Positions 17,664 through 26,719 of a stretch of DNA of 64,000 nucleotides are shown here, one piece after another. Source of the DNA: Planctomycetota bacterium (GTDB taxonomy: Bacteria; Planctomycetota; B15-G4; JADJEK01). Numbering within the stretch: the first letter of the stretch is position 1; each line of letters starts with the position of its first letter. The notes under the pieces are model-generated. The model had not been told where the DNA came from and searched no databases. It worked only from the letters and a program-made list of their open reading frames with translations. A program made the position numbers and the translations under genes. Where the stretch lies: NCBI GenBank assembly GCA_016709145.1, contig JADJEK010000004.1, positions 186,001-250,000 of the forward strand, given 5' to 3'.

Positions 17664-18315
17664 GGGTCCAGGGTGAAGGCCCGGGTGCTGGCCCGGGTGC
17701 TGGCCCGGGTGCCGGCCCGCATGACGGCCCGGGTGCCGGCCCGCATGACGGCCCGGGTGCCGGCCCGCATGACGGCCCGGGTGCCGGCCCGGGTGGCGGC
17801 CCGGGCCAAGGCCCGGGCCAAGACCTCGGCCTGCACCCAACCCACGGTCCGTCGCGACCTTCGGTCGCGACGGCTCCTCTTACTCCCACAGAACGCGGGC
17901 TTCGCCCGCGAAACCCAAAAGGCAAGCGGCCGCCCGCGGCCGCATCCCCAAGAAGAAGGCCCCCACATCCACGAAATCTCCCTCCGGCCCCTTCGCGGCA
18001 AGCCCCTGCCCATCCCAAAACCAAAACCCGTCAGCCGCGCGACGGCCCCCTCGCTTCGCGCGCCAGCGCCCGCGCGCGGCATCCCGTGGGCGGACGCCGA
18101 CCAAGGACTCCAAAACCACCCGCCCCCTTCGGGCGCGGGCGCGGCAACCCCAAACAGCACCCCCATCAAGCGCGCGGTCTGCGCTTCGAGGGGGCCGTCG
18201 CGCGGACCAATGTCCCGTTCCTTCACTCCCTCGACGTAGTCCTGCGGTTCCAAGGCGCGGGGGTCCAGGGGGCCGCCGCCCTGCGGCCCCATGGTGCCGG
18301 CCGCACAGGCCATCG
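17664..18315. other. GC-rich non-coding gap with minisatellite
   Basis: 652 bp between the convergent hflX and lptG genes. Beyond the 24-bp repeat array it holds a short hairpin GCGGGCTTCGCCCGC at 17891-17905. Frames in both directions are low-complexity (Pro/Gly/Arg) with no conserved motif, so no gene is called. Confidence 0.6.
17678..17822. repeat. GGCCCGGG minisatellite, 24-bp period
   Basis: Three exact 24-bp units start at 17702, 17726 and 17750 (GGCCCGGGTGCCGGCCCGCA, then TGAC). They are flanked by degenerate 12-bp half-units GGCCCGGGTGCT and GGCCCGGGCCAA. Each half-unit centres on the palindrome GGCCCGGG or CCCGGG. It begins 14 nt after the hflX stop. Confidence 0.85.
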
Positions 18316-19359
18316 TCAGGTCTTCACTCCATCGATCAACACGACGCCGAGCGACCCGAAGAAGATCACGCCGAACCACGCGGCGAGCACGGGGTGCAGC
18401 GCGTCCTTCTCGCCGAGGTTGCGCATCACGGCATCGAACGCGAAGTAGCTCGCGCAGATCACGATGGCGATCACCATCCCCACCATCAGCGAACGCTTCT
18501 CCAACCGCAGCACGAACGGCAGTCCGAGCAGCAGCAGCAACACGTTCGAGAGCGGGAACGTCAGGTGGTAGTGCAGCAGCACTTTGTATTTGGCCTGGCC
18601 GGTCTTGCCGTAGACGAATTCGGCCTGCGAGTACGACAGGTCGTGCGGACCGCGCGCCTGCGCTTCGATGATCTCCGGTGAGAGATCGACGTCGAGCACT
18701 TCGAACGGCGCGTCCTGCGGTGCGCCCTTCTTGCGGTAGACGAAGCGCTGCTTGCCTTCGTCCCAGGTCAAGTTCTCCGCGGTCAACGACGGCTCTTTGC
18801 TGAGCAAGTACGAGACGTCGACGAACTTGATCGTGTGGTCGTCGCAGTCGTAGTCGACGACGTTGACCGCGACGTCCTCGCTCGGACGGAACGGCTGCGT
18901 GATCAGGCGCTCGGTCTTCGCCGAGAACAGCAGCTCCTTCAGTCGCTCGCGTCGATCCGCCAGCCCGGGCGCGATGAACTGCTGCACCAACACCATTCCG
19001 ATGCCGAGCACGAGCGCGAACACGAACATCGGCATCAGGATTCGGAACGCCGAGCGCCCGGCCGCGATCATCGGGACGAACTCGTTCGTGCGCCGCAGCC
19101 GCGTGATCGCGAAGATCGCGGCCATCACGGTCACGAACGGCGCGACCTGCAAGAAGATGAATGGCGCCATCAGCCCGTAGTACTCGAGCGTCGTCTGCGC
19201 GACCGAGTACCCGAGCTTCGCGACCTTGTCCGCGCGCCCGATCAACTCCTCGGTCTTCGCGAACAGGTCGATGAGCACGAACATCGACACGAAGAACAGC
19301 AGGCAGACGCCGTACGACGACAGGAAGCAACTGGAGACGTAGCGGTCGAGCTTCTTCAC
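18316..19359 (-). CDS. lptG: LPS export ABC permease LptG/LptF family (second of pair)
   Basis: This is a 347-residue YjgP/YjgQ-type permease of the Lpt machine that extracts lipopolysaccharide from the inner membrane. It has helices at about 15-35, 60-80 and 100-120, a periplasmic beta-jellyroll (about 140-265), then three C-terminal helices (FPLSNVLLLLLGLPFVLRLEKRS onward). The line RRTNEFVPMIAAGRSAFRILMP is the coupling-helix region that meets LptB. It lies 7 nt after the first permease, so the two are co-transcribed. The pair implies a Gram-negative-type outer membrane. Naming it LptG rather than a second LptF rests on gene order. Confidence 0.85.
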   Translation of the reverse strand: MKKLDRYVSSCFLSSYGVCLLFFVSMFVLIDLFAKTEELIGRADKVAKLGYSVAQTTLEYYGLMAPFIFLQVAPFVTVMAAIFAITRLRRTNEFVPMIAAGRSAFRILMPMFVFALVLGIGMVLVQQFIAPGLADRRERLKELLFSAKTERLITQPFRPSEDVAVNVVDYDCDDHTIKFVDVSYLLSKEPSLTAENLTWDEGKQRFVYRKKGAPQDAPFEVLDVDLSPEIIEAQARGPHDLSYSQAEFVYGKTGQAKYKVLLHYHLTFPLSNVLLLLLGLPFVLRLEKRSLMVGMVIAIVICASYFAFDAVMRNLGEKDALHPVLAAWFGVIFFGSLGVVLIDGVKT

Positions 19360-19366
19360 GGCCCCG

Positions 19367-20458
19367 CTACCTCCGACACACGGTGTAGCTGAGCCCGAGG
19401 CCGAGCAGACCGAGGATGCCGGATCCGAGCCACACCGCGAGCGCGGGCGGCAGCTTCGCCTCGTCCGACAACACGTCGCCGAGCAAGAACAGCGGGTAGT
19501 AGCCGAGGATCGCGATCATGAACGCGATCATGAACGCGACCATGCGATTGCCGTGGCGGAAGATGATCGCGAGCGGCACGCCGAGCAACACGAACAGCAC
19601 GCACGAGAACGCGCCGGCGACGCGCTTCTGGAACTCTGTGCGGTACTGCCGCGGCCGCCGCGCGCCGTCGTAGCGTCGTGCCGCCGCGGCTTGCAGGTCG
19701 ATCAGCGTGTGCTCACTGAGCTTCTTCTCGCCAACTTCGTCTCCGGCCGAGATCGCGTAGTTGTCGACGTGCTCGACGACACTGTCCGCGCCGACGGCTC
19801 CGCCGTAGAGGTTCTTCAGGTTCCACGCTTCCATCAACACGACGTTCTGACGCTCGTCGAAGCGGAAGCGCGCGCGCTCGGCGAAGATCTCGAGGTCGAG
19901 GCGCGACGAGGTGTCGCCGCTCTTCTTGTACTTCTTGTAACGCAGGTCGAGGAAATAGCCGTCCTCGGTCACCGTGCGCCACAACACCGACGAGCGATCG
20001 TCGAGCTCGAGGTGATTGTCGCCGCGCTCGATCTTGGTCTCGATGATGTCCATCAAGCCGGCGCGGATGATCTCGCGCTTGCTCGCCGAGATCCCCGGTG
20101 CGATGCGGTCGTTCACCACCAGGACGACCGCCGCCGAGCACACGCCGAACAACAGCGCCGGCGCGTACGCCGTGTACAGATGCACACCCGCCGCGCGCAT
20201 CGAGTTGATCTCGTTCTCTGCCGCGGCTCGGCCGTAGGTCATGACGACCGCGATCAACACGGTCATCGGCAACGTCTTGTCGAGGTTCGTCGCGACGAAG
20301 AAGCCGACGCCGCGCAAGAACGTGAACAGCGTCAAGACCTCCATCTTGTGGAGGATCGTGAGCGCACCGCCGATCAGGAAGATCCCGCTCATGACGGCGA
20401 ACGTGATCGCGGCGTTCAGGAGCAGTTCGCGGAGCAAGTAACGCTGGAACAGGGGCAA
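19367..20458 (-). CDS. lptF: LPS export ABC permease LptF family (first of pair)
   Basis: This 363-residue permease starts MPLFQRYLLRELLLN, the typical LptF opening (RYLxRE). Helices lie at about 15-35, 52-75 and 98-118, then a periplasmic jellyroll (about 130-270) and the C-terminal block FQKRVAGAFSCVLFVLLGVPLAI with two more helices. The coupling region reads GRAAAENEINSMRAAGVHLYTAYAP. It forms a two-gene operon with the next permease. A TAGAAT -10-like hexamer lies upstream on the minus strand (20496-20501 in plus coordinates), with a leader of roughly 40 nt. Confidence 0.87.
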   Translation of the reverse strand: MPLFQRYLLRELLLNAAITFAVMSGIFLIGGALTILHKMEVLTLFTFLRGVGFFVATNLDKTLPMTVLIAVVMTYGRAAAENEINSMRAAGVHLYTAYAPALLFGVCSAAVVLVVNDRIAPGISASKREIIRAGLMDIIETKIERGDNHLELDDRSSVLWRTVTEDGYFLDLRYKKYKKSGDTSSRLDLEIFAERARFRFDERQNVVLMEAWNLKNLYGGAVGADSVVEHVDNYAISAGDEVGEKKLSEHTLIDLQAAAARRYDGARRPRQYRTEFQKRVAGAFSCVLFVLLGVPLAIIFRHGNRMVAFMIAFMIAILGYYPLFLLGDVLSDEAKLPPALAVWLGSGILGLLGLGLSYTVCRR

Positions 20459-20551
20459 CGGCAGCCGTCCCGCTTGAGTGCGAGGAAGGCCGCGGATTCT
20501 AGCGACGTCTCGATGAGGAACGGATGAACCACTTCGAGCGACGTTTCGCCG

Positions 20552-20597
20552 AAAAAAGAGCGCGACCCGTGCTCGTTCTCACGCAGCACGGGTCGCG
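20552..20597 (-). terminator. Rho-independent terminator of the metallopeptidase gene
   Basis: On the minus strand, a 13-bp perfect stem (20597-20585 with 20573-20561, CGCGACCCGTGCT) has an 11-nt loop and is followed by CTC and six T (20557-20552). It lies 47 nt after the stop of the gene at 20645. Confidence 0.9.
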
Positions 20598-20644
20598 ATC
20601 CATCATGCGCGGCGGATCCGCGCCTCATCGAGCGTCGACGACGA

Positions 20645-22840
20645 TCAGGCGTCGAGGACGAGCTGGTAGCCGCCGGTTTGGAAGTTGGTCGCGGACACCG
20701 TGACCATGTAGACCTCGGTCGGCGGCAGCAGCGTCTTGATGCCCGACTGCGACACCTTCTTCGCGCCGCCCGCGACCTTCTTCGGCTGCGTGAACGTCGC
20801 GAACGGATCGAACGCCGGGTTGACGCCGACCAGCGCGAAGTTCGGGTTCACGAACGACTTCTTCGTCGCCGTGACGCTGATCTTCATCGTGCGGCCGGGC
20901 TGGCACTTGAAGAAGTAGACGTGCTGATCGCCCGGCGCGAGGAACTGCGAGCGGTAGATCATCTTGCGGCCCGGGAACACTTCGAGGTCGACGAGCAGGC
21001 TGTTGAAGCTCGTGATGTCGCCGATGATCCCGCGCGCCGTCGCGGCCCCGATGATCGCGCCCACGGCCTTGTTGTCGGCGACCGGCGCGGCCTTCAGGAT
21101 TCCGTTGACGCAAGCGAAGTAGAAGTCCTCGGTCGAGTTCAGCGCTTCCGCGAACGAGTCGATCTGCGCGTACTCCGGAAGCACCTGCGACTCCGTCGCC
21201 GGCGTGAACGGCAAACCGGCGAAGATCAACCGCTTCGTCTTCAGCACGCCGATCGCGGCGCGCAGGTCGAGCATGAAGGCTGCGGCGATCTCGCCGTTGC
21301 GATGCTCTTCGGGCAAGCCGCTCTGCGTGAGCGTCATCGAGTTGATCGTCGTCTCCGGGAAGCGGTCGTCGTCTTGCAGGTCGCGGCTGAAGTCTTGGCC
21401 GAACGACGGCGTGAACACTTGCTTCATCACGCGACCGATGACGTGGTCGTTGTGGTGGAACATCGCGTACGCATCGGCGATGCCTTCGTTGAATCCGCGC
21501 GCCGGATGGTCCTTCGCGCCGAAGAATCCCAGGTTCTCGAAGCTGAGCCACGCGTGCGTGTACTCGTGGCCGATGACCGCGATGTCGCGACCGACGTCGC
21601 CCTGCGCGCCGAAGCCGTTCACGTCCTGGATCAGGATGAAGCCGTTCGTGTGCGACGGATTCGTCAACGGGAACGGATCGGGCGTGAAGAACGCGTTCGG
21701 CGAGTTCGCCGCGACGTTCGTGATCACCGGCATCGAGAAGGCCGAGTCGATCGTCGTCTGCAGGTCTTTTTGCAGCTTGTTCGCGAACGCGGTGATGTGG
21801 AAGTACGTGTTGGCTTGGTCGAACTTGTTGGCGTCGAAGCCGAGCGGATCGAACGAGAAGTTGCCGGTGACCGACTGCGCGTTCTGGTTGTTCGCGTCCC
21901 ACGAATCCATGAACGAGCCGACCAACAACCCGAACCCGAGGTTCACGGGAGCCGGGATGTTCGTCGCGAGGTCCGTGAGCTTGACCTTGGACGACTTGCT
22001 CGCGAGTGCGGCGTTGACGTTCTTGAACGCCCGCGCCTTGCCCTTCGTGGTCTGGAACAACACCTTCTGGCCGAAGAACGGGTAGTTCCCCTGCCCGGCA
22101 TCGACGCGCTCGTGGATGCGGACCACGCCACCGTCACGCGCATCGATGAACACGGCCTTGGCGTCGTAGCCGTCCGCGATCGTCGTGCGCAGTTCGACCT
22201 GCCACGTCGGCACCAATCCGTCGACCGCGGGGACGTAGCGGCGCTCGGCGACGGCCGAGTTCCACTCGACCTTCGCGAGGCCGTGCTTCGTGCGATCCGC
22301 GTTCGCCGCGGCACGCGCGAGTTCGATCGCGGAGGCTTCGGCGAGTTCGAACGCGCCGAGCGATCGAGCGACCGCCGGCAGATCGAAGCGTGCGCCGGTC
22401 AGATCATCGGCGTCGAACACGAGGATGGCTCGCGCGTCGGCGATCTCGATGCCGCCCAGCGCGAACGACACGTGCTCCCGGTTGCCGATCGAACGCGCCG
22501 CGACGTCGAGCGCTGGGTCGAATCCAAAGACAGGACCGTGTTCGGAGAGCAGACGATCGACGCTCTCGGATCGGGATCCGAGCCAAATGCGTCCACCGAA
22601 CAGCGTGCCGACGCGCTCCGAGTCGAGCGCGACGTCGGTGCCGAAGGCTTGGTCGGCGCCCGCGTTGAAGGCGGCCAACCGCGCCCGCGCGCCGGAGGAC
22701 AAGGTGCGACCGGAGCGCGTGCCGACGTCGACGGCGTTGCCTTCCACGACGGGCACGGACCGCGGCCGTGTCGGCTCAGCGGCGCCGACGACGCCTGCGA
22801 TCGACAGCGATAACCACATCCAATTCAACGACTTGAGCAT
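20645..22840 (-). CDS. secreted M4/M36-like (thermolysin/fungalysin type) zinc metallopeptidase
   Basis: This is a 731-residue exported protease. The ATG at 22840 follows GGAGGA at about 7 nt and opens a signal peptide (MLKSLNWMWLSLSIAGVVGA). Residues about 30-230 form an FTP/PepSY-like propeptide (FGFDPALDVAARSIGN, LVPTWQVELRTTI). The catalytic domain has the zinc motif HEYTH (in VIGHEYTHAWLS) and, about 25 residues later, NEGIADAYAMF with the third zinc ligand Glu, the arrangement of gluzincins. The C-terminal 150 residues are a beta-rich domain (HVYFFKCQPGRTMKISV.. to YQLVLDA) like pre-peptidase C-terminal domains. It is probably an extracellular protein-degrading enzyme with an autoinhibitory propeptide. 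Confidence 0.85.
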   Translation of the reverse strand: MLKSLNWMWLSLSIAGVVGAAEPTRPRSVPVVEGNAVDVGTRSGRTLSSGARARLAAFNAGADQAFGTDVALDSERVGTLFGGRIWLGSRSESVDRLLSEHGPVFGFDPALDVAARSIGNREHVSFALGGIEIADARAILVFDADDLTGARFDLPAVARSLGAFELAEASAIELARAAANADRTKHGLAKVEWNSAVAERRYVPAVDGLVPTWQVELRTTIADGYDAKAVFIDARDGGVVRIHERVDAGQGNYPFFGQKVLFQTTKGKARAFKNVNAALASKSSKVKLTDLATNIPAPVNLGFGLLVGSFMDSWDANNQNAQSVTGNFSFDPLGFDANKFDQANTYFHITAFANKLQKDLQTTIDSAFSMPVITNVAANSPNAFFTPDPFPLTNPSHTNGFILIQDVNGFGAQGDVGRDIAVIGHEYTHAWLSFENLGFFGAKDHPARGFNEGIADAYAMFHHNDHVIGRVMKQVFTPSFGQDFSRDLQDDDRFPETTINSMTLTQSGLPEEHRNGEIAAAFMLDLRAAIGVLKTKRLIFAGLPFTPATESQVLPEYAQIDSFAEALNSTEDFYFACVNGILKAAPVADNKAVGAIIGAATARGIIGDITSFNSLLVDLEVFPGRKMIYRSQFLAPGDQHVYFFKCQPGRTMKISVTATKKSFVNPNFALVGVNPAFDPFATFTQPKKVAGGAKKVSQSGIKTLLPPTEVYMVTVSATNFQTGGYQLVLDA

Positions 22841-23559
22841 GACTTCCTCCGACAACGTGCGATGCCGCGACGCGGCTCGCGCTGGGATACGGGACGATGG
22901 ACGATCGCAACGGCTGCCGCGTCCCGCTCCGAGGAGGGGGCGCACTGGTGAGCAGGGGAGGCCGATTTCGAAACGCAGCAAGATAACCCACGATCCGCAC
23001 ACAGTCTCAGATCTGTACGACTGACCTGTGATTTCCACCGGGCACGCCCGTGACGGGTGGGCCATTCACAAGGATTGCATCTGAGGTTCATCACACTCGC
23101 GTAGGCCAGGTGGAACATCTCGAGATCTCGTGCGAACCTGGGCGGCACGCGCCGCGCTCCATCCGCACGGTGAACTTGATGCGAGACTGCGGGCCTGGAC
23201 CGTGGATTCGAGTTTTTCGCGGACTTCGTCGCGATCGGACTTTTTGGCGAACTAGGAGCCTCGATGCACCCTCAAAGGCCTGTGCGCCGCCGAGTCATCG
23301 AAGCGGCGCCTGGAAGAAGCGAATCACTCCGAAAGACCGTCGTCCGCGGAGAGCGTAGGCCACCCCTGCGTTCCGAACGGATCCTCGTTGCCCGCGTTGC
23401 CCGCACCGCCTGGATGCGGTCGATCGCGAGCGGAACTCCACGAACAAGCTCCGACGTCGCGGTGACCATCACCCTGGATGCCCCCCTTCTCCCCCCGAGA
23501 ACTGCGACGTCGGGGCACCTTCTCCGCGCCGAGCTGCGCCTCGAGATCGCGGTGACCGC
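22841..23559. other. long gap with no clear gene
   Basis: 719 bp upstream of the peptidase gene. Frames exist on both strands but none has recognisable domains or a good ribosome-binding site; a 99-codon frame at 23264-23563 is probably chance. A T-run follows a small dyad near 23216-23246 (TCGCG..CGCGA, then TTTTT) and could be a weak terminator. Otherwise nothing was seen. Confidence 0.5.
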
Positions 23560-23748
23560 ATGAGCGCCCACCGCTCGTACGGCGTCGCGGTGACGCAGCA
23601 TTCATGGACCGAGGTGTTCCTCGTCGTGCTGGCGTTCGCGCTCGTCCTCGGCGTCCTTCGGCTCGCGGCGTTCGACGGCCATCACGAAGCTCAGGCCAAG
23701 GATGTCGACGCGGTCACCGTGCTGGCGGACGCAGCGACGCCTCCCTGA
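23560..23748 (+). CDS. possible small single-pass membrane protein
   Basis: The 62-codon frame has one strongly hydrophobic segment (EVFLVVLAFALVLGVLRLAAF, given here in part as residues about 20-40) and a short acidic tail. No family is recognised. In DNA of this composition a hydrophobic frame can arise by chance, and the upstream sequence lacks a clear Shine-Dalgarno site. It is convergent with the sulfatase-like gene, 20 nt away. Kept only as a candidate. Confidence 0.3.
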   Translation: MSAHRSYGVAVTQHSWTEVFLVVLAFALVLGVLRLAAFDGHHEAQAKDVDAVTVLADAATPP

Positions 23749-23768
23749 CCGGGATCGAAGCGGTCGGC

Positions 23769-25400
23769 TCAGCGTTCTCCGGTCGAATTGTCCGGACGTT
23801 TCGCCTTCTTGCTCTTCTTCGACTTCTTCGCCTCGGCGTCGCCGACGTAGCCGAGTTGCGTGAGCGCATCCTCGTCGTCGTTCGAGCCGTCCACCGCTGC
23901 GCCGAACTGCGCGCCGATCGCCTCGCTCTCGGCGCGCGTCGTCGACAAGAACGCCCGCATGCGCGCGTCGACGTCCGCGTGCTCCGCGGTCACGTCACGC
24001 GCTTCGTTCGGATCGGCGCCGATGTCGTAGAGGCGATCGCCGAAGAGATCGCCCTCTTCCTTCACGGTGCGTTCGATGAAGCGCCAGTTGCGGAACGTGA
24101 CGCCGTCTTCGGGGTACTTGGTGCCGAACGTGCACGCGGGCAGATCGGGCAGGTCGACGCCTTGGAGCAGAGGCAGCAGCGAGCGGCCTTGCGCGATCGC
24201 CGGCGCGGGCAGACCGAGCACGTCGAGCACCGTCGGCATCACGTCGATGCCGCGCACGACCTCGGCGCAGCGCGCGGGCTGATCGGCACGCTTGCCGCCT
24301 GGCAAGCGCACGAGCAACGGCACGCGACTCTCCGCGCGACTCGTGCGCGTGTGGCCGATGGTCGAGTGCTCCATGAACTGCTCACCGTGGTCGGACAGGA
24401 AGATCACGATCGCGTCGTCGTACCGGCCGCTGCGTCGCAAGAACGCGAGGAAGTCCTCGACTGCGGCGTCGGCCGCGCGCAACTCGGCGTCGTAGAGCGC
24501 GCGCAGCCAGGCCAGCTCGTCGGAGAAGCGCGGTGACTGCTTCCAGAGTTGATGGAACTGCTCGCTGGACGGCGCCTTCGCGCGCATCCACGTGCGGTAG
24601 ATCTCGTCGAAGTCGCGCGTGCGGCCCAAATCGACGGTGTGGTACGCGACCTTGACGTCGCCGAGCGGGAACTCGTCGAGCGTGCCACCGGCCGTGACGC
24701 GCTCCGCCATCGCATCACCCGCATCGAGTGCCGGCGCCGCGTAGCCCGCGGGCGGCGACGGCAGCGTCGCTGGCCGATACGGGCGGTGCGGATCGAATCC
24801 GTGCACGAACGCGAACACGCGCTCCGATCGATCGATCGACGAAAGCCACTCCTTCGCCGGCGCGATCGACTCGTCGAGCAGGCGCGTCTTCTTGCCGACC
24901 TTGAACTCGTCGAAGCCCTGGTCGAGCCCGAAGCTCTCGGCCAAGTAGCCGCCGGCCGTGAACGCGCCGGTGCGATAGCCGAGACCGCTCAAGATCTCGG
25001 CCAGCGTGATCAGGCGGTCGTCGGCCTTGCTCTCGTCGTCCTCGACCGCGTGTGCCGGCGGGTAGAGCCCGGTGAAGATCGATGAGAACGACGGCAGCGT
25101 CCAGCAAGCGGCCGGCACGGCCTCCTCGAACACCGTGCATTCCGCCGCGAAGCGATCCAGTGCCGGCGAGTTCGACGGATCGCCGCCGTAGACGCCGAGG
25201 GCGTCCGCACGCAGTGTGTCGATCGCGATGACGAACACGTCGTGCGCCGGAGCCTCGCGCGCCAAGCGGTGCCAGAGGCGACGGGCCTTGCCCTCCGCCG
25301 TGTATTCGAGCGGCTCGTTGCGGGCGAGGAACCACGAGCCCACGAGGGTCACCCCGAGTGCGGTCGTGGCGGCGACGAGGATCCAGCGAACGATGGACAT
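23769..25400 (-). CDS. sulfatase-like alkaline-phosphatase-superfamily protein without the CxPxR motif
   Basis: This 543-residue protein has an N-terminal membrane anchor or signal (residues 5-25, RWILVAATTALGVTLVGSWF). The fold is that of sulfatases: metal-binding DVFVIAIDTLRADALGVYG near residue 55, FVHGFDPHRPYRP, and LSDHGEQFMEH with the paired Asp-His. The nucleophile segment reads ACWTLPSFSSIFTG, so the C/S-x-P-x-R signature needed for formylglycine conversion is missing. A Thr stands at the nucleophile position, as in phosphoethanolamine transferases. It may therefore be a phosphodiesterase or transferase rather than a sulfatase. The C-terminus ends in a Lys-rich tail (KKSKKSKKAKR). It is divergent from mutY. 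Confidence 0.75.
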   Translation of the reverse strand: MSIVRWILVAATTALGVTLVGSWFLARNEPLEYTAEGKARRLWHRLAREAPAHDVFVIAIDTLRADALGVYGGDPSNSPALDRFAAECTVFEEAVPAACWTLPSFSSIFTGLYPPAHAVEDDESKADDRLITLAEILSGLGYRTGAFTAGGYLAESFGLDQGFDEFKVGKKTRLLDESIAPAKEWLSSIDRSERVFAFVHGFDPHRPYRPATLPSPPAGYAAPALDAGDAMAERVTAGGTLDEFPLGDVKVAYHTVDLGRTRDFDEIYRTWMRAKAPSSEQFHQLWKQSPRFSDELAWLRALYDAELRAADAAVEDFLAFLRRSGRYDDAIVIFLSDHGEQFMEHSTIGHTRTSRAESRVPLLVRLPGGKRADQPARCAEVVRGIDVMPTVLDVLGLPAPAIAQGRSLLPLLQGVDLPDLPACTFGTKYPEDGVTFRNWRFIERTVKEEGDLFGDRLYDIGADPNEARDVTAEHADVDARMRAFLSTTRAESEAIGAQFGAAVDGSNDDEDALTQLGYVGDAEAKKSKKSKKAKRPDNSTGER

Positions 25401-25408
25401 GCGGCGGA

Positions 25409-25414
25409 ATGCTA
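25409..25414 (-). promoter_or_regulatory. -10 element TAGCAT, probable leaderless promoter
   Basis: On the minus strand GGTAGCAT ends 8 nt before the ATG at 25400. It faces the mutY promoter in a 64-bp divergent gap. Confidence 0.4.
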
Positions 25415-25452
25415 CCAGTCGATCGAGCGCGAACGGATTCCGCGCGGGCTGC

Positions 25453-25458
25453 TATGGT
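25453..25458 (+). promoter_or_regulatory. -10 element TATGGT, probable leaderless promoter of mutY
   Basis: GGGCTGCTATGGT repeats the GGGCTGCTA signal and ends only 6 nt before the GTG start at 25465. Confidence 0.45.
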
Positions 25459-25464
25459 CCCGAC

Positions 25465-26637
25465 GTGCCCCGACCCCGAACCGACGCCGCCCCTCTCGAT
25501 CGCGCACGCGCCGACGCTCCGAGCCTGCGGCGCGCGCTGTTGGCGTGGTTCGAACGCGAGCAACGCGATCTGCCGTGGCGACGCACCAAGGATCCGTACG
25601 CGATCCTGGTCTCCGAGTTGATGCTGCAGCAGACCCGCGTCGACGTGGTCATCCCGTACTTCGAGCGGTTCGTCGAGCGCTTTCGCGACGTCGCCGCGCT
25701 GGCTTCGGCTCCCGAGGCCGCCGTGCTCGCGGCGTGGTCGGGGCTCGGCTACTACCGCCGCGCACGGTTCTTGCAGGCTGCCGCCCGGGTGGTCGTGCGA
25801 GACCACGGCGGCGCCTTCCCGGCCACGTTCGATGCGATCCTCGAGTTGCCCGGAGTCGGGCGCTACACGGCCGGAGCGATCGCGTCGATCGCGTTCGGAT
25901 CGCCGGCCACGCTGGTCGACGGCAACGTCGCACGCGTGTTCGCGCGGTGGTTCGCGCAGGACGGCGATCAGCGTTCGACCGCCGAGCAGAAGCGGCTCTG
26001 GGCGCTTGCCGACGTGCTGCTCGATCGCGAGCGGCCGGGAGACTTCAATCAAGCGTTGATGGAGCTCGGCGCGTGCGTGTGTACGCCGCGCGCTCCGCGC
26101 TGCACGAGTTGCCCGGTCGCGCGCTGGTGCGAGGCGCGCAAGCTCGGCGATCCCGAACGCTTCCCCGCGGCCAAGCCGCGGAAGGCCACGCTCGACGTGC
26201 GCCTCGCGGTGCTCGCGACGTTCGACGCCAAGCGACGCATCGGATTGGTGCGGCGCGCCGCGGGCACGCGCATGGAGCGCATGTTGGACCTCCCTGGCCT
26301 CGAACTCACCACGCACGACGATGCGGCAGTCGAACTCGCCGACTACGCGCGATCGGCGTTTTGCATCGACGCTCCGACACTCGAACTCGCTGGACGCGCT
26401 CGGCACACGATCACGCATCACCGCATCGCGATCGAGGTGTGGACCGCGAAGGCCCGGCGCGGGGCGAGCGGAGAACGCACCGCAGGTCGCGAGCCAGCGC
26501 CTCGCGGGATCGCGGCCCGGCCCGACGCCGACGGACTGACGTTCTGGGAACCGGCGCGACTACGTGCCGAGGGCGTCGCGAACCTCGCGAGCAAGGCCCT
26601 ACGCCTGGTCGGAGTCACCGACTCCCGGCACGAATGA
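25465..26637 (+). CDS. mutY: A/G-specific adenine glycosylase MutY
   Basis: This 390-residue DNA repair enzyme removes adenine mispaired with 8-oxoguanine. DLPWRRTKDPYAILVSELML carries the catalytic Glu in SELMLQQTRV. The helix-hairpin-helix is LPGVGRYTAGAIASIAFG, with the catalytic Asp in VDGNV. The [4Fe-4S] cluster ligands are C-x6-C-x2-C-x5-C (CTPRAPRCTSCPVARWC). A C-terminal NUDIX-like domain (about 240-380) recognises 8-oxoG; it includes HTITHHRIAIEVW. GTG at 25465 is chosen because the motif-containing protein starts there and the -10 element sits just before it. The frame is open further upstream but would overlap the divergent promoter. Confidence 0.94.
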   Translation: MPRPRTDAAPLDRARADAPSLRRALLAWFEREQRDLPWRRTKDPYAILVSELMLQQTRVDVVIPYFERFVERFRDVAALASAPEAAVLAAWSGLGYYRRARFLQAAARVVVRDHGGAFPATFDAILELPGVGRYTAGAIASIAFGSPATLVDGNVARVFARWFAQDGDQRSTAEQKRLWALADVLLDRERPGDFNQALMELGACVCTPRAPRCTSCPVARWCEARKLGDPERFPAAKPRKATLDVRLAVLATFDAKRRIGLVRRAAGTRMERMLDLPGLELTTHDDAAVELADYARSAFCIDAPTLELAGRARHTITHHRIAIEVWTAKARRGASGERTAGREPAPRGIAARPDADGLTFWEPARLRAEGVANLASKALRLVGVTDSRHE

Positions 26638-26719
26638 CCGTGGCGCGCAGTCTTGGTGCGTCAAGCCCGGCGGGCGTTCTGACGCTGTGACCGTGCATCC
26701 ATCGAGTTGATCCACGTTT

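Noticed and set aside
17587..18239. Pro/Gly/Arg-rich frames on both strands after hflX
   Set aside because: Produced by the GGCCCGGG repeat; no start signals or conserved sequence.
20678..22813. 711-codon plus-strand frame opposite the metallopeptidase
   Set aside because: No motif and highly charged; the minus-strand frame has HEYTH and NEGIAD with a ribosome site and terminator.
23264..23563. 99-codon frame overlapping the small 62-codon frame
   Set aside because: No ribosome site, no motif, composition of random high-GC sequence.
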